A DNA stretch of 64,000 bases from Thalassospira lohafexi (lineage in GTDB: Bacteria > Pseudomonadota > Alphaproteobacteria > Rhodospirillales > Thalassospiraceae), in contig NZ_NXGX01000001.1 in the NCBI RefSeq assembly GCF_002844275.1, positions 434,001-498,000 of the forward strand, read 5' to 3'. Under the pieces are notes generated by a model that did not search any database, was not told the DNA's origin, and was given only the letters and a program-made list of their open reading frames with translations. The position numbers were made by a program, and so were the translations under genes. This document shows, one piece after another, positions 1 through 11,791 of the stretch. Position 1 is the stretch's first letter. Each line of letters starts with the position of its first letter.

Positions 1-1092
1 TGCGGTATCGTCGGTATGCCAAATGTTGGTAAGTCGACCCTTTTTAACGCCCTGACCCAGACGGCTGCGGCCGAGGCGGCAAACTTCCCGTTCTGTACGA
101 TTGAGCCCAATACCGGTCGTGTCAGCGTTCCGGATGATCGTCTTGATAAAATTGCGGCGATTGGCAAATCGGCAACCATCATTCCGACCCAGCTTGAGTT
201 TGTCGATATTGCCGGTCTGGTGCGCGGTGCGTCCAAGGGCGAGGGGCTGGGCAACCAGTTTCTGGCCAACATTCGCGAAACCGATGCGATTGTCCATGTG
301 CTGCGCTGTTTCGAAGATGGCGACATTACCCATGTTGACGGGTCGGTTGACCCGGTACGCGATGCGGAAACCATCGAAACCGAATTGATGCTCGCCGATA
401 TGGAAAGCCTGGAAAAACGTATTCCGGGCCTTCAGAAAAAAGCCCGTCAGAACGAAAAAGAAGCCGTTTTGACGATGGAGCTGATTGAGCGTTCTTTGGT
501 CGCGTTGCGCGAAGGCCAACCAGCCCGTACCGTCAAAATTGATGGTGAGGACGAAGAAAAAGCGTTCCGTATGTTGCAGCTTCTGACCAGCAAGCCGATC
601 CTTTATGCGTGCAATGTTGACGAAGACAGTGCCGCAGACGGTAATGAATTGTCGGCCAAGGTTGCCGAAATGGCCGCCGCACAGGGTGCACGTTCGGTTG
701 TGATTTCAGCGGCAATCGAGTCTGAAGTCGCCTTGCTTGACAGTGCCGAAGACAAAAAGGAATTCCTTGAAGGTCTTGGCCTTTCGGAAACCGGTCTGAC
801 GCGGTGTATCCGCGAAGGGTACAAGCTGCTTGATCTTTTGACCTTCTTTACGGTCGGTCCGAAAGAAGCACGCGCCTGGACGGTGTATAAAGGGGCGACG
901 GCGCCGAATGCGGCGGGCGTCATTCACACCGATTTTGAACGCGGTTTCATCAAGGCCGAAACCATCGCCTATGACGACTTCATCGCATTCAACGGTGAAG
1001 CTGGCGCGCGCGATAACGGTAAGCTGCGTCAGGAAGGCAAGACCTACATCGTTAAAGACGGCGATATCTTCCATTTCAAATTTAACGTTTAA
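1..1092 (+). CDS. ychF: Redox-regulated ATPase/GTPase YchF, 5' end cut by window edge
   Basis: Obg-family P-loop NTPase that binds ATP in many bacteria and is associated with ribosomes and stress control. The reading frame is open from base 1 (C-G-I-V-G, then the P-loop GMPNVGKST), so only about the first four or five residues are missing. The switch region reads [19 protein letters not shown]. The C-terminal TGS-type domain contains the family stretch [16 protein letters not shown] and a late [10 protein letters not shown] segment. The 363 visible residues match the usual family length. A strong hairpin terminator follows 26 bases after the stop. Family assignment is very secure. The biological role is inferred from the family only. 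Confidence 0.95.
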   Translation, partial: CGIVGMPNVGKSTLFNALTQTAAAEAANFPFCTIEPNTGRVSVPDDRLDKIAAIGKSATIIPTQLEFVDIAGLVRGASKGEGLGNQFLANIRETDAIVHVLRCFEDGDITHVDGSVDPVRDAETIETELMLADMESLEKRIPGLQKKARQNEKEAVLTMELIERSLVALREGQPARTVKIDGEDEEKAFRMLQLLTSKPILYACNVDEDSAADGNELSAKVAEMAAAQGARSVVISAAIESEVALLDSAEDKKEFLEGLGLSETGLTRCIREGYKLLDLLTFFTVGPKEARAWTVYKGATAPNAAGVIHTDFERGFIKAETIAYDDFIAFNGEAGARDNGKLRQEGKTYIVKDGDIFHFKFNV

Positions 1093-1117
1093 GACGCATA
1101 TTAAACGTAACGAATTC

Positions 1118-1147
1118 AAAGCCGTCGCAGATTTGCGGCGGCTTTTC
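1118..1147 (+). terminator. Intrinsic terminator of ychF
   Basis: Arms AAGCCGTCGCA and TGCGGCGGCTT pair over 11 bases with one G-U pair and a short loop, followed by TTTTC. Confidence 0.75.
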
Positions 1148-1234
1148 GTATCTGACAGGGCCGGTTCGGGTGCGAAGGGGTTGTCAAAATGGCCCGAAAA
1201 GGTCACCCTTCGCGAACGCAGTAATGAGGTCACG

Positions 1235-1972
1235 ATGAACCAACTAAGCCCGGCAAAACGCATTCTTCTGGTTTTCAACTCCGCCACCGGTCAACCGGGC
1301 CGGGTTGGGGATGTCATGCGTCGCTATGGCTATACGTTCGATATTCGTCGTCCGGGTGAAGGTGATGTCTTGCCCCATGATCTTGACGGCTACCACCTTG
1401 TTGTTGTGTTTGGCGGCCCGATGAGTGCCAACGAGGATGATCTGGGCAATGTCAGTGCGATCATGGACTGGTTGCCCAAGGTGGTTGCCAGTGATGTAAT
1501 GTATCTGGGCATTTGTCTGGGTGCACAGATGATGGCGCGTCACCTTGGCGCATCGGTTGCCCCCCATCCCGACGGCCTGACGGAAATCGGCTATTACCGG
1601 GTTCAGGCGACAGAGGCCGGGCGCGATTTATTTCCCGATAATATGATGGTCTATCACTGGCACAGCGAAGGCTTCGGCTTGCCCGACGGTGCCGAATTGA
1701 TGGCGACCGGGCCAACATTCCCCCATCAGGCCTATCATATTGATGGGCGCATCTGGGGCATTCAGTTCCACCCGGAAGTCGATGATGAAAGTCACGAACG
1801 CTGGCTGTCAGGGGCGGGGGATAAGACCGATCGCCCGAACGGGCAAGGCCCCGAAGAGCAGCGCGCAGGCCGGGCGAAATATGACGCAGATTTTGGCGCA
1901 TGGTTTGAACGGTTTGCCGCCAAGGTGCTGGTGTCGGACCGCGCACCGATGCGTGCCGGTTGCGGTGACTGA
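1235..1972 (+). CDS. Class I glutamine amidotransferase-like protein
   Basis: A 245-residue free-standing GATase1 domain. The nucleophile-elbow cysteine is in YLGICLGAQMMARHLG, and the catalytic His-Glu pair is in IQFHPEVD, so the hydrolytic triad looks complete. Such proteins (GMP synthase-like GATase family) remove the amide of glutamine or act on gamma-glutamyl compounds; the partner or substrate cannot be read from sequence. I start at 1235 because GAGGT lies 5 bases upstream; an in-frame extension to 908 would run back through ychF and is rejected. The tail after about residue 195 is rich in charged residues and Gly/Pro and is probably an accessory C-terminus. It stands alone between terminators. 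Confidence 0.8.
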   Translation: MNQLSPAKRILLVFNSATGQPGRVGDVMRRYGYTFDIRRPGEGDVLPHDLDGYHLVVVFGGPMSANEDDLGNVSAIMDWLPKVVASDVMYLGICLGAQMMARHLGASVAPHPDGLTEIGYYRVQATEAGRDLFPDNMMVYHWHSEGFGLPDGAELMATGPTFPHQAYHIDGRIWGIQFHPEVDDESHERWLSGAGDKTDRPNGQGPEEQRAGRAKYDADFGAWFERFAAKVLVSDRAPMRAGCGD

Positions 1973-1981
1973 GCATCTCAC

Positions 1982-2006
1982 CGCCTGATTTTCTCTCAGG
2001 CGTTTT
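1982..2006 (+). terminator. Intrinsic terminator after the amidotransferase gene
   Basis: CGCCTGA and TCAGGCG pair around a seven-base loop, followed by TTTTCT. It overlaps the last codons of the convergent DUF2478 gene. Confidence 0.6.
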
Positions 2007-2517
2007 CTGCGACAGCGGTTTGATGGTGGTTTAGCCATGTGAGAATGGCATTCTCGTCGAGCGGGAGTGTGTCGGCAATGCCGCCGTGGAAGGTATCCCA
2101 TGCATCGGCATATTCACCCCGCACCCCGACCAGTACAGGAATTTCAAGTTCCATCGCGCGTGAGATGACATCGCGCAACCCCCGTCCTTCGGCCTCGCTT
2201 CGGCCAAAGCGCGCGACGATCAAAAGATCACTTCCGTCTTCGATATCTTGTGCGAGTTGTTCCGACAAGCTCGATAGCGCATCGCCGTCGAGCTTGCAGC
2301 CCTTTGCCATCGCTCCGCGGTTTTTCGTGATCGACATTTCCGCGCCAGACCGCAAGTTGCGGACATAGACCAAGGTGCCACAATCGCGGTCCTTATGGCG
2401 TTTTTGGATATATCCAGCGACGGACTTATGACCGGTCAGAAGATGATTGGTAATGCCGCCAAGAAGGTCATCAATCCGGTCTTTGGGGGTAAAGGGGATA
2501 CCTGCGAGCATGTTCAT
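1996..2517 (-). CDS. DUF2478 family protein
   Basis: A 173-residue soluble protein resembling the DUF2478 family, which elsewhere is often found near molybdate transport genes. Seen in the sequence: a central DLLIVARFGRSEAEGRGL segment followed by a helix and IPVLVGVR, a pattern like the C-terminal half of THEP1-type nucleotide-binding proteins. No clear N-terminal P-loop is present, so NTPase activity is doubtful. It begins 12 bases after the alcohol dehydrogenase gene and is probably co-transcribed with it. The family call rests on pattern recognition and is moderately sure; the function is unknown. Confidence 0.6.
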   Translation of the reverse strand: MNMLAGIPFTPKDRIDDLLGGITNHLLTGHKSVAGYIQKRHKDRDCGTLVYVRNLRSGAEMSITKNRGAMAKGCKLDGDALSSLSEQLAQDIEDGSDLLIVARFGRSEAEGRGLRDVISRAMELEIPVLVGVRGEYADAWDTFHGGIADTLPLDENAILTWLNHHQTAVAENA

Positions 2518-2529
2518 AAGGTCCCGACC

Positions 2530-3570
2530 TTAAAACCGATCAATCACGGTGACGCCGGTTCCGACGAAACTGTCCATGTTCATAAGCGCCGTTGCGCCTT
2601 CGGCCAGTGTGACTCGGTCGCCGATGAGTTTTTGCGGGGTGAGTTTACCGGTCATGATCATGTCGAGCATGGCGTCATAGCGAAACGCCTGCATGCCGTG
2701 GCTGCCGAGAATTTCCAGTTCATGGGCGACAACGCGGTCCATCGGGACTTTGGCGTGGGCGTGATCGCCGGTCATAAGGCCGATCTGAATGTGTTTGCCG
2801 CGTTTGCGCAAACTGGCGACCGAGTTAAAGCAGGTCTGTTCACTGCCAAGGGCATCAACCGATACATGCACACCACCACGCGTGATGTCCTTGATCGCGG
2901 TTGGGATGTCACCAACGGTGCGGGCATTGAGCGTGGCATTTGCGCCAAGTTCCGTGGCAAATTCAAGTTTGGCGTCGTCAATATCAACTGCAATGACATA
3001 GGCCCCAGCGGCGGCGGCAATCATGATCGCCGATAAGCCGACCCCGCCCGCACCATGCACGGCAACCACTTGTCCGGCGGATACTTTACCCTGATCAATC
3101 ACGCCGCGGAAACTGGTGGCAAAGCGGCAGCCGAGGCTCGCCGCGGTGGCGAATTCCATATCGTCTGGAAGCGCAATCAGGTTGGTGTCGGCATAGTCGA
3201 TGGCAACATACTCGGCAAAGCTGCCCCAATGGGTAAAGCCCGGCTGGAACTGGTTGTCGCAGACCTGATGGTTGCCGCTGTGGCATTCAGGGCAATGTCC
3301 GCATCCCGATACGAACGGCACGGTGACCCGGTCGCCTTCCTTCCAGCGTTTGATGTCCTTGCCAACCCCGACAATGGTACCGGCAAATTCATGGCCCGGT
3401 ACATGGGGCAACTGTACATCGGAATCATGGCCCATCCAGCCGTGCCAGTCACTGCGGCATAATCCGGTCGCGCCGACCTTGATCACAACGCCATCATTGG
3501 ACGGGGTGGGATCATCAACGGTCTGAATGTTGATCGGGCCTTGGTACTCGGTGAAATAGGCTGCGCGCAT
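2530..3570 (-). CDS. Zinc-dependent alcohol dehydrogenase family protein
   Basis: A 346-residue medium-chain dehydrogenase/reductase. The N-terminal GroES-like domain has a catalytic zinc Cys ([10 protein letters not shown]) and the GHEFAG motif. The structural zinc cysteines are in [15 protein letters not shown]. The Rossmann nucleotide site GAGGVGLSA comes at about residue 180, followed by an acidic VDID strand end that favours NAD over NADP. The start at 3570 (MRAAYF) is the usual family start; the frame stays open a further 65 codons upstream, but that segment overlaps the rhomboid gene and looks non-coding. The substrate is not readable. It is the middle gene of a likely rhomboid-adh-DUF2478 minus-strand transcript (38- and 12-base gaps). 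Confidence 0.88.
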   Translation of the reverse strand: MRAAYFTEYQGPINIQTVDDPTPSNDGVVIKVGATGLCRSDWHGWMGHDSDVQLPHVPGHEFAGTIVGVGKDIKRWKEGDRVTVPFVSGCGHCPECHSGNHQVCDNQFQPGFTHWGSFAEYVAIDYADTNLIALPDDMEFATAASLGCRFATSFRGVIDQGKVSAGQVVAVHGAGGVGLSAIMIAAAAGAYVIAVDIDDAKLEFATELGANATLNARTVGDIPTAIKDITRGGVHVSVDALGSEQTCFNSVASLRKRGKHIQIGLMTGDHAHAKVPMDRVVAHELEILGSHGMQAFRYDAMLDMIMTGKLTPQKLIGDRVTLAEGATALMNMDSFVGTGVTVIDRF

Positions 3571-3608
3571 TTTGGGGCTCCCGGCGTGAACGAGCGGAAC
3601 GTTATCTT

Positions 3609-4604
3609 CTAAGTATCGTCCTTGTCGCGGTCGGAATGCAACCGGACAACTTTGGGCACACCAATGCCCGGCTTGGGGGCCGGTTTTGGTTTTGGGGCGG
3701 TTGGTTGATAGCGGCCCCATGGGGATGTGTCGCGGTCTTCGCCGGTCGGGGTTTCCTTGCCCCATGGGCCGCGCCGGTCGCGCTTCATCGCCGCACGCTT
3801 GGCAGCACGTTCGGCCTCATAGGCCGCAGCCCATGGTGGGACGCCAGCCCCGGAGGTACTTGCGCCGCGTGCCTTGCGCCCCGGACGGCCCGGGCGATAA
3901 ACGCCAAATGCCGGTGCATGTGATCCATCATGCCAGAGCGGCACGTTGCGGTGCTTGAACAGAGGGATCAGGACAAGCCCGGCAATGAAGCCCGCAATAT
4001 GGGCAACCCACGCGATGCCGCCGCCAGCACCGCTTCCGAAATTAAAGACCTGTGTCACGAACCAGAAGCCGAGAACAAAGACGGCCGGGACGTAGAAAAT
4101 GAACACCCAGAAGAACCAGACCAGAATGCGGGCCTTGGGATAGAGCAGAAAATACGCCCCCAAGACACCGGCCAGCGCCCCCGACGCACCAATCATCGGA
4201 ATTTGCGACTGGGTGTCGAGCAACCCGTGCCCAAGGGCGGCGGCAACCCCGCACAGCAGATAGAAAATCAGGAAGCGGAAATGCCCCATGGCATCTTCGA
4301 CGTTGTTCCCAAACACCCAGAGATACAGCATGTTGCCCGCAATGTGCATCCATCCGCCATGCATAAACATGGAGGTGAAAATCGATAGGAATTCATATCC
4401 GGGCGGGAAAGCAGCAAGTTGCGGGGGCAGATCGGCATGGCCAAACAGGACGGCGGGAATGGCCCCGTATTGCAAGGTGGCCAGCGTGGCGCCCTTTGGA
4501 CTAAGTGATATGGTGACAAGGAAGACAGCCACATTAAGCGCAATGATGGCATAGGTGACCCAAGGCGTTATCGTGGTCGGGTTGTCGTCCTTGATCGGGA
4601 GCAT
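3609..4604 (-). CDS. Rhomboid family intramembrane serine protease
   Basis: A 331-residue integral membrane protein with about six hydrophobic segments in the first 235 residues. Rhomboid marks are present: [18 protein letters not shown], the catalytic serine motif [14 protein letters not shown], and the paired histidine in [11 protein letters not shown]. The protease would cleave transmembrane substrates within the lipid bilayer. The last 95 residues form a hydrophilic Pro/Lys/Arg-rich tail predicted to be disordered. The RBS is weak (GAGCC). It is the first gene of the adh-DUF2478 group; that link is positional, not functional evidence. Confidence 0.88.
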   Translation of the reverse strand: MLPIKDDNPTTITPWVTYAIIALNVAVFLVTISLSPKGATLATLQYGAIPAVLFGHADLPPQLAAFPPGYEFLSIFTSMFMHGGWMHIAGNMLYLWVFGNNVEDAMGHFRFLIFYLLCGVAAALGHGLLDTQSQIPMIGASGALAGVLGAYFLLYPKARILVWFFWVFIFYVPAVFVLGFWFVTQVFNFGSGAGGGIAWVAHIAGFIAGLVLIPLFKHRNVPLWHDGSHAPAFGVYRPGRPGRKARGASTSGAGVPPWAAAYEAERAAKRAAMKRDRRGPWGKETPTGEDRDTSPWGRYQPTAPKPKPAPKPGIGVPKVVRLHSDRDKDDT

Positions 4605-4684
4605 CGGCTCGGTACTAATCCTGTGGCACGTTTACGTAAGGTTGCGTTTTAGGCCCGAACCGTTTTGGCGTATGGACCAATAGA

Positions 4685-5608
4685 TCAGGCGACATTCGCC
4701 TGTTTCTGTGCGGTCAGGCTATCACGAAGGTGGGCAGCCAACTGACGATATTCACGCTTTCGGGCTGAACTGCGGCGCCAGACCATGCCGATGCGCCGAA
4801 TGGGGACCGGGTTTTCAAATGGAATGATCTTTAGCGAATCCGGGCGGCGGGCTTCGACTTCCAGCGACATTTCAGGCAAAAGCGTCGCTCCGACACCGGC
4901 AGCAACCATTTGCACCAGAGTTGACAGGCTGTTGGCCTGAAAATCGGCAGACTTGCTCCAGCCAGCTTTCTGGCAGACCTCAAGCGCCTGATCGCGCAGG
5001 CAATGACCGTCTTCGAGCAATAAAAGCTTTTCGTCCTTGATGTCGGCGATCTCGATATGGCGTTTTTTGGTCAGCGGGTTATCCGGACTGCACGCAAAGA
5101 CGAACCGGTCTTCAAACAGATCAAATTCTTCCAGCCAGTTTTCTTCGATCGGAAGCGCGATCAGCGCCAGATCAAGTTTGCCCGCGGCCAGAAGTGATAC
5201 CAGCTTGGATGTCTGGTCTTCGCGCAGGAAGGGCTGCAGTTTGGGGAAGCCTGATTTTAACTGTGACATCACATCGGGCAAAAGATACGGACCAATTGTC
5301 GGGATCACCCCGATATGGATCGGACCCGAAAGCGGTTCGGTCGCGGCCTGTGCCATGGTGGTCAGTTCATCGACTTCATGGAGGATACTTCGCGCCCGCG
5401 AAACGACATCTTCGCCCAGCGGCGTGATGAGGACCTGGCGCTTATTGCGTTCAACCAGCTGTGCCCCGAGCAGGTTTTCAAGCTCGTTAATTGCGGCCGA
5501 AAGGCTCGGCTGGGTGATAAAGCATGCCTCGGCAGCGCGGCCAAAATGGCCACATTCGGCTAAAGCGACAAGATATTTGAGCTGCTTGATGCTGGGTTGG
5601 GCAGCCAT
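4685..5608 (-). CDS. oxyR: Hydrogen peroxide-sensing LysR regulator OxyR
   Basis: A 307-residue LysR-type regulator with an N-terminal winged helix (QLKYLVALAECGHFGRAAEA) and a periplasmic-binding-like effector domain. The redox pair is present: C203 in LEDGHCLRDQALEVC and C212, the same nine-residue spacing as C199/C208 of E. coli OxyR. Peroxide would form a disulfide between them and switch the protein to activator. It is divergent from ahpC with a 163-base shared promoter region, the classic oxyR/ahpC arrangement. The conserved cysteine pair separates it from generic LysR proteins, so confidence is high. Confidence 0.92.
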   Translation of the reverse strand: MAAQPSIKQLKYLVALAECGHFGRAAEACFITQPSLSAAINELENLLGAQLVERNKRQVLITPLGEDVVSRARSILHEVDELTTMAQAATEPLSGPIHIGVIPTIGPYLLPDVMSQLKSGFPKLQPFLREDQTSKLVSLLAAGKLDLALIALPIEENWLEEFDLFEDRFVFACSPDNPLTKKRHIEIADIKDEKLLLLEDGHCLRDQALEVCQKAGWSKSADFQANSLSTLVQMVAAGVGATLLPEMSLEVEARRPDSLKIIPFENPVPIRRIGMVWRRSSARKREYRQLAAHLRDSLTAQKQANVA

Positions 5609-5771
5609 TAATTTTTCCTATCAACAAGCGAAGTTTTATCTATTTGTCTTAGTTAGTGCATTTCACTACAAATCGCCAGCAGTGAGTGTTCATTTCGCAC
5701 TTGCGTACAAGAATTAGCGGCCTGTCGGGGGCCGCAATTGGATTTTTTAACTAGGGTTAGGAGTAACCATA
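5609..5771. promoter_or_regulatory. Divergent oxyR/ahpC promoter region
   Basis: An AT-rich 163-base gap between divergent starts. The left third contains CTATC and ATCTATTT elements about 20 bases apart, which on the minus strand read as ATAG/GATA half-sites, but I find no full ATAG-N7-CTAT tetramer. The ahpC RBS is AGGAG at 5759-5763. OxyR binding here is inferred from gene arrangement. Confidence 0.5.
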
Positions 5772-6299
5772 ATGCTTACCGTTGGTGATACGCTTCCTGA
5801 ATTTAATCTGACTGGTGTTTCGGGAAAATCCCCGGATAGCTTCGCACCGGTTACCGATAAGTCCTATGACGGCAAATGGAAGATTTTGTTCTTCTGGCCG
5901 AAAGATTTCACTTTTGTTTGCCCGACCGAAATTGTTGGTTACGGCGAACTGAACGGTGATTTCGAAGACCGTGATGCGGTTCTTCTGGGCTGCTCGACCG
6001 ATACCGATTTCGTCCATGCTGCATGGCGCACCCACCACGAAGATCTGGGCGACAGCCCGTTCGTATGGCTGGCTGACGAGAAAAAAGAACTCTCGACCGC
6101 TCTTGGTGTTCTGGCCAAAGACGCCGGTGTTGCGCTGCGTGCGACCTTCATCGTTGATCCGGACAACATCATCCGTCACGTGCAGGTAAACGACCTTAAC
6201 GTTGGTCGTAACCCGCATGAAGCACTGCGTATTCTTGATGCGCTTCAGACCGACGAGCTGTGCCCGTGCAACTGGACCCAGGGTGACGAAACCCTCTAA
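5772..6299 (+). CDS. ahpC: Alkyl hydroperoxide reductase AhpC (peroxiredoxin)
   Basis: A 175-residue two-cysteine peroxiredoxin that reduces peroxides and peroxynitrite in the cytoplasm. The peroxidatic cysteine is C50 in FTFVCPTEI. The C-terminal resolving motif is DELCPCNW with C164 and C166, the CxC form of actinobacterial AhpC that is recycled by AhpD rather than AhpF. The next gene is indeed ahpD, so the electron route is probably AhpD. Start supported by AGGAG at 5759-5763. It is the first gene of ahpCD and divergent from oxyR. Confidence 0.93.
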   Translation: MLTVGDTLPEFNLTGVSGKSPDSFAPVTDKSYDGKWKILFFWPKDFTFVCPTEIVGYGELNGDFEDRDAVLLGCSTDTDFVHAAWRTHHEDLGDSPFVWLADEKKELSTALGVLAKDAGVALRATFIVDPDNIIRHVQVNDLNVGRNPHEALRILDALQTDELCPCNWTQGDETL

Positions 6300-6331
6300 G
6301 TCGCTTTACGCGATTTAATCCAGACGATTTT

Positions 6332-6358
6332 GGGATCGGGCATCTGCCCGGTCCCGCT
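6332..6358 (+). terminator. Hairpin between ahpC and ahpD (attenuator or weak terminator)
   Basis: GGGATCGGGCA and TGCCCGGTCCC pair over 11 bases with one G-U pair, followed by only GCTTTC. The weak T-run suggests partial read-through, which would give more ahpC than ahpD mRNA. This is inference. Confidence 0.45.
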
Positions 6359-6473
6359 TTCAGCCCATCGGATATTTATCGATCCTGATGCCTGCACATG
6401 AGGCAGTTGGGTGGCGGCTGATTTGTTTAATGATTTTTGCGACGTTCGCATCACGTAATTCAGGGGAAAACCA

Positions 6474-7010
6474 ATGACTTCGATTACCGAAATCAAAGAC
6501 GCAATGCCAGCCTATGCCAAGGACCTGAAGCTGAACCTGTCGAGCATGGCGAACAATCCGGGCATGACCGATCAACAGGTTTACGGCACCGCGCTGGCCT
6601 GTGCTTTCGCATCGCGCAACGCCAAATTGATCAAGGCAGTTGCCGCAGAAGCCAAAGCCAAGCTTTCCGAAGAAGCCCTTGAAGCCGCCAAGGGGGCGGC
6701 CGCAATCATGGGCATGAACAATATCTATTACCGGTTTGTGCATCTGGTTTCAGATGACGAATATGGTTCTATGCCTGCGCGCCTTCGGATGAACATCATC
6801 GGCAAGCCGGGCATTGATAAAGCTGATTTTGAGCTGTTTTCAATTGCGGTTTCGGCGATCAATGGCTGTGGCATGTGCATCGATAGCCATGACAAGGTGC
6901 TTAAAGGCGCTGGTGTCAAAAAAGAAACCATCCAGAATGCGATCCGTATTGCGTCTGTGATCCATGCGGTCGCGGTTGTCATCGACGCCGAAGACGCATT
7001 GGCCGACTAA
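6474..7010 (+). CDS. ahpD: Alkylhydroperoxidase AhpD
   Basis: A 178-residue all-helical CxxC disulfide protein that recharges oxidised AhpC and has weak peroxidase activity. The active site is NGCGMCIDSHD, with C132 and C135, a nearby H139, and E120 at the position of the proton-relay Glu of mycobacterial AhpD. Length and motif fit canonical AhpD rather than short carboxymuconolactone-decarboxylase-like proteins. An RBS (AGGGGAAAACC) precedes the ATG. It lies downstream of ahpC and ends at a strong terminator. Confidence 0.93.
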   Translation: MTSITEIKDAMPAYAKDLKLNLSSMANNPGMTDQQVYGTALACAFASRNAKLIKAVAAEAKAKLSEEALEAAKGAAAIMGMNNIYYRFVHLVSDDEYGSMPARLRMNIIGKPGIDKADFELFSIAVSAINGCGMCIDSHDKVLKGAGVKKETIQNAIRIASVIHAVAVVIDAEDALAD

Positions 7011-7044
7011 GCCAGCAGAATTTCCGGGTTACGGCCCGAACGGA

Positions 7045-7087
7045 AAAGCCCCGGTTGCATGATGCAGTCGGGGCTTTGTTTGTTTTG
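7045..7087 (+). terminator. Intrinsic terminator of ahpCD
   Basis: AAAGCCCCG (7045-7053) pairs with CGGGGCTTT (7069-7077), followed by a T-rich tract. Confidence 0.85.
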
Positions 7088-7106
7088 ATGGTGTTGGCAC
7101 CTGGCC

Positions 7107-7913
7107 CTAGGCTGTGACAGGTGCTTTGATGCCAAGGTGTTTTAGGCTCGCAGTAATCACGTGATCGGGTTGATCAAAATGCGGGATGTGGCCGCATTCC
7201 TTGATCAGCATTTTGGTCACCGGGCCGCTGACATGTTTACAGATGGTGTCGACCTGATAGTCACTGCCAAACTGGTCATCATCGCCCTGTATCACCAAAA
7301 GCGGGCAGGTGATGTTGGGCAGTTCGTCAACCATGTTCCAGTCGCGAAATTCCGGCTGGCGCCATGTATCGACCCATGATTTGAACACCATGTCGGTCTG
7401 GAAAAAATGATGGCGTTCGAGTTTGGTTTTCCAGTCGGTCGTGGCATAGATTGAGGCCGCATCATTGATCCCGGCAATGGTGACGTCTTCAACGAACACA
7501 TGGGCGGCTTCGGATATGACAGCGCTAACATTGTCGGGAAAGCGTGCGGCATATTTAAGGGCAATGGTGGCCCCGTCGCTGTGCCCAAACAGGATCGGGC
7601 GGGTGAGACCAAGTTGGCTGATCAATCCATGCAGATAGACATCACTTTCGACATTGTGAAAATCAATCGGGCGCGGGACATCTCCGTTCCCATGTGGATC
7701 AGACCGTCCATGGCCACGCCGTTCATAAATGATCACCGGATGTTTGGTGGCGGTGGCAAGCTTTGCCGGAAAGTCGCGCCACATGCGAATGGTGCCCAGG
7801 GCCTCGTGCAGGAAAATGATGGTGGGGACATCGTCCATCACATCGAGGGGAATGATCCGTTGGCAGGACAGGCTGACCCCGTCGACGGTGACATAGAAAT
7901 TCTCGTTTAACAT
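7107..7913 (-). CDS. Alpha/beta hydrolase
   Basis: A 268-residue alpha/beta-hydrolase fold enzyme. The oxyanion region is FLHEALGTIRMWRDFP, the nucleophile elbow is GHSDGATIA (Ser), the acid is in the IQGDDDQFG loop, and the catalytic His is in ECGHIPHFDQP. The catalytic triad is therefore complete. It has no signal peptide, so it is cytoplasmic. The substrate is unknown; esterase, lactonase and C-C hydrolase members share this pattern. It is transcribed alone on the minus strand, downstream of the aminotransferase terminator. Confidence 0.82.
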   Translation of the reverse strand: MLNENFYVTVDGVSLSCQRIIPLDVMDDVPTIIFLHEALGTIRMWRDFPAKLATATKHPVIIYERRGHGRSDPHGNGDVPRPIDFHNVESDVYLHGLISQLGLTRPILFGHSDGATIALKYAARFPDNVSAVISEAAHVFVEDVTIAGINDAASIYATTDWKTKLERHHFFQTDMVFKSWVDTWRQPEFRDWNMVDELPNITCPLLVIQGDDDQFGSDYQVDTICKHVSGPVTKMLIKECGHIPHFDQPDHVITASLKHLGIKAPVTA

Positions 7914-7967
7914 GGCGTGTCCGATTTATCGGTAATTTGGTGCGCAATTGTTGAATTGGATAATGGA

Positions 7968-8003
7968 CAAAAAAACAGGGCCCGGCAAGTGCCGGACCCT
8001 GTG
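7968..8003 (-). terminator. Intrinsic terminator of the aminotransferase gene
   Basis: A 13-base near-perfect stem (7975-7987 with 7990-8002) followed on the minus strand by seven T. Confidence 0.85.
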
Positions 8004-8041
8004 AAATGTTTTTCAGCGAGGAAATGCTGAACCCGTGCGCC

Positions 8042-9563
<1,522 letters not shown>

Positions 9564-11699
9564 ATGAATGCGCTACCGGAATTTTTGACAAAACGCCGCC
9601 CGCCGGTCGAAGGATCGCGGGAATTCAAGCTGGTGACCGAATATCAGCCAGCAGGTGATCAGCCCGCCGCGATTGCCGAGCTTATGGACGGCATCAATGA
9701 TGATGAGCGTGATCAGGTTCTGCTGGGTGTGACCGGGTCGGGCAAGACCTTTACCATGGCCAACATCATTTCACAGACCCAGCGTCCGGCATTGGTTCTG
9801 GCCCCCAATAAGACACTCGCCGCCCAGCTTTACGCGGAAATGAAGTATTTTTTTCCGGAAAATGCGGTCGAGTATTTCGTGTCTTATTACGACTATTATC
9901 AGCCGGAAGCCTATTTGCCGCGCTCTGATACCTATATCGAAAAAGACTCGTCGATCAATGAGCAGATCGACCGGATGCGTCACGCGGCAACCCGTGCGAT
10001 TTTAGAGCGGAACGACTGTATCATCGTTGCATCGGTATCGTGCATTTACGGTATTGGGGCGGTTGAAACCTATCTTGAAATGACGCAGCGCATTTCGGTT
10101 GGCGATGAAGTTGTTCGCAACGACATCATGAAGCGTTTGGTCGAACTGCAATATACCCGCAATGACGCCGCATTTTCACGCGGGACATTCCGGGTGCGCG
10201 GCGATGTTTTGGAAATTTTCCCGGCCCACTCGGAAGACCGCGCATGGCGAGTGTCGATGTTTGGGGACGAGATTGAGGAACTGGCCGAGTTTGATCCGCT
10301 GACCGGGCATAAATTTGCCAGCATGGATTCGGTCACGGTTTATGCCAATTCGCACCACGTCACCCCGCGCCCGACCTTGGTGCAGGCCATGACGGGTATC
10401 AAGCAGGAGCTGAAAGACCGCCTTGCCCAGTTCCAGAACGAGGGAAAGCTTCTGGCAGCTGAGCGGATTGAGCAGCGCACGACGTTTGATCTTGAGATGA
10501 TGGAAACGGTTGGCCATTGCAAAGGGATCGAAAACTATTCGCGGTGGTTGTCGGGGCGTAATCCCGGTGATCCGCCGCCGACCCTGTTTGAGTATTTGCC
10601 CGAAAATGCGTTGCTGTTTGTCGATGAAAGCCACGTTGCCGTGCCCCAAATCGGCGGCATGTTCAAGGGTGACTTTAACCGCAAATTCACGCTCGCCGAG
10701 CATGGATTCCGTCTGCCAAGCTGTGTTGATAACCGACCGCTGAAATTCGAAGAATGGGAAGCGATGCGCCCGCAAAGCGTGTTTGTGTCGGCAACACCGG
10801 GCAAATGGGAAATGGAACGTACGGGCGGCGTGTTTACCGAACAGGTGATCCGGCCAACCGGGTTGATTGATCCGGTGTGTATTATCCGCCCCGTCGAAAC
10901 GCAGGTTGATGACTTGCTGGGTGAGGCCAAGGAATGTGCCGCCAAAGGGCAGCGGGTTCTGGTCACGACCCTGACCAAGCGCATGGCCGAAGATTTGACC
11001 GAATATCTGCACGAACATGGCATCAGGGTGCGGTATCTCCATTCCGATATTGATACGCTGGAACGGATAGAGATTATCCGCGATTTGCGTCTTGGCGTGT
11101 TTGATGTGCTGGTCGGGATTAACTTGCTGCGTGAAGGGTTGGACATTCCCGAATGTGCGCTGGTGGCGATTCTGGATGCGGACAAAGAAGGGTTCCTGCG
11201 GTCGAAAACATCACTGGTGCAGACCATTGGCCGTGCGGCGCGTAACGTTGATGGGCGTGTGTTGCTTTATGCCGATAAGATGACCGACAGCCTTGAATAC
11301 GCGATTGATGAAACCAACCGTCGGCGCGAAAAGCAGGTTGCCTACAATGAGGCACATGGCATTACGCCCGAAAGTGTGCGGTCGCGGATCAATGACGTCA
11401 TCGAAAGTGTCGCCGAACAGGATTACGTCACGGTCGATACCGGTGTGTCGGGCGATACGCTGATTGGTCATAACCTGCGTGCCCATATCGAAGATCTTGA
11501 AAAACGCATGCGTGATGCCGCCGGGAACCTTGAGTTTGAGGAAGCCGCCCGTCTGCGTGACGAGATCAAGCGACTTGAAGATCAGGAACTTGGTCTGGCC
11601 GAAGCAGGGCCAATGGCGCGAACGATTGGTACTATCGGACCCGGTTCGAAATCAGCCAATAAATCAAAATACAAGGGGCGCCGCCGCAAGGGGCCTTAA
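9564..11699 (+). CDS. uvrB: Excinuclease ABC subunit B
   Basis: A 711-residue damage-verification helicase of nucleotide excision repair that loads from UvrA and recruits UvrC. Walker A is GVTGSGKT (residues 55-62). The DNA-clamping beta-hairpin contains [17 protein letters not shown]. The helicase C-terminal half has [10 protein letters not shown] and IGRAARN. The C-terminal UVR motif ([18 protein letters not shown]) contacts UvrC. The length is slightly above the E. coli protein because of a basic tail ([11 protein letters not shown]). It is monocistronic. Confidence 0.97.
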   Translation: MNALPEFLTKRRPPVEGSREFKLVTEYQPAGDQPAAIAELMDGINDDERDQVLLGVTGSGKTFTMANIISQTQRPALVLAPNKTLAAQLYAEMKYFFPENAVEYFVSYYDYYQPEAYLPRSDTYIEKDSSINEQIDRMRHAATRAILERNDCIIVASVSCIYGIGAVETYLEMTQRISVGDEVVRNDIMKRLVELQYTRNDAAFSRGTFRVRGDVLEIFPAHSEDRAWRVSMFGDEIEELAEFDPLTGHKFASMDSVTVYANSHHVTPRPTLVQAMTGIKQELKDRLAQFQNEGKLLAAERIEQRTTFDLEMMETVGHCKGIENYSRWLSGRNPGDPPPTLFEYLPENALLFVDESHVAVPQIGGMFKGDFNRKFTLAEHGFRLPSCVDNRPLKFEEWEAMRPQSVFVSATPGKWEMERTGGVFTEQVIRPTGLIDPVCIIRPVETQVDDLLGEAKECAAKGQRVLVTTLTKRMAEDLTEYLHEHGIRVRYLHSDIDTLERIEIIRDLRLGVFDVLVGINLLREGLDIPECALVAILDADKEGFLRSKTSLVQTIGRAARNVDGRVLLYADKMTDSLEYAIDETNRRREKQVAYNEAHGITPESVRSRINDVIESVAEQDYVTVDTGVSGDTLIGHNLRAHIEDLEKRMRDAAGNLEFEEAARLRDEIKRLEDQELGLAEAGPMARTIGTIGPGSKSANKSKYKGRRRKGP

Positions 11700-11791
11700 G
11701 ACATGAATTGATCTTGTGGTCTTTGGCTACCGAGGTTTGGGGTGGGGTTCGGGGCGGTATTCCAACTTCTAAAATGTGTCGAATTTGCCAT

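Noticed and set aside
3571-3765. N-terminal extension of the alcohol dehydrogenase by 65 codons
   Set aside because: It overlaps the rhomboid gene and lacks dehydrogenase-like sequence; the family begins at MRAAYF.
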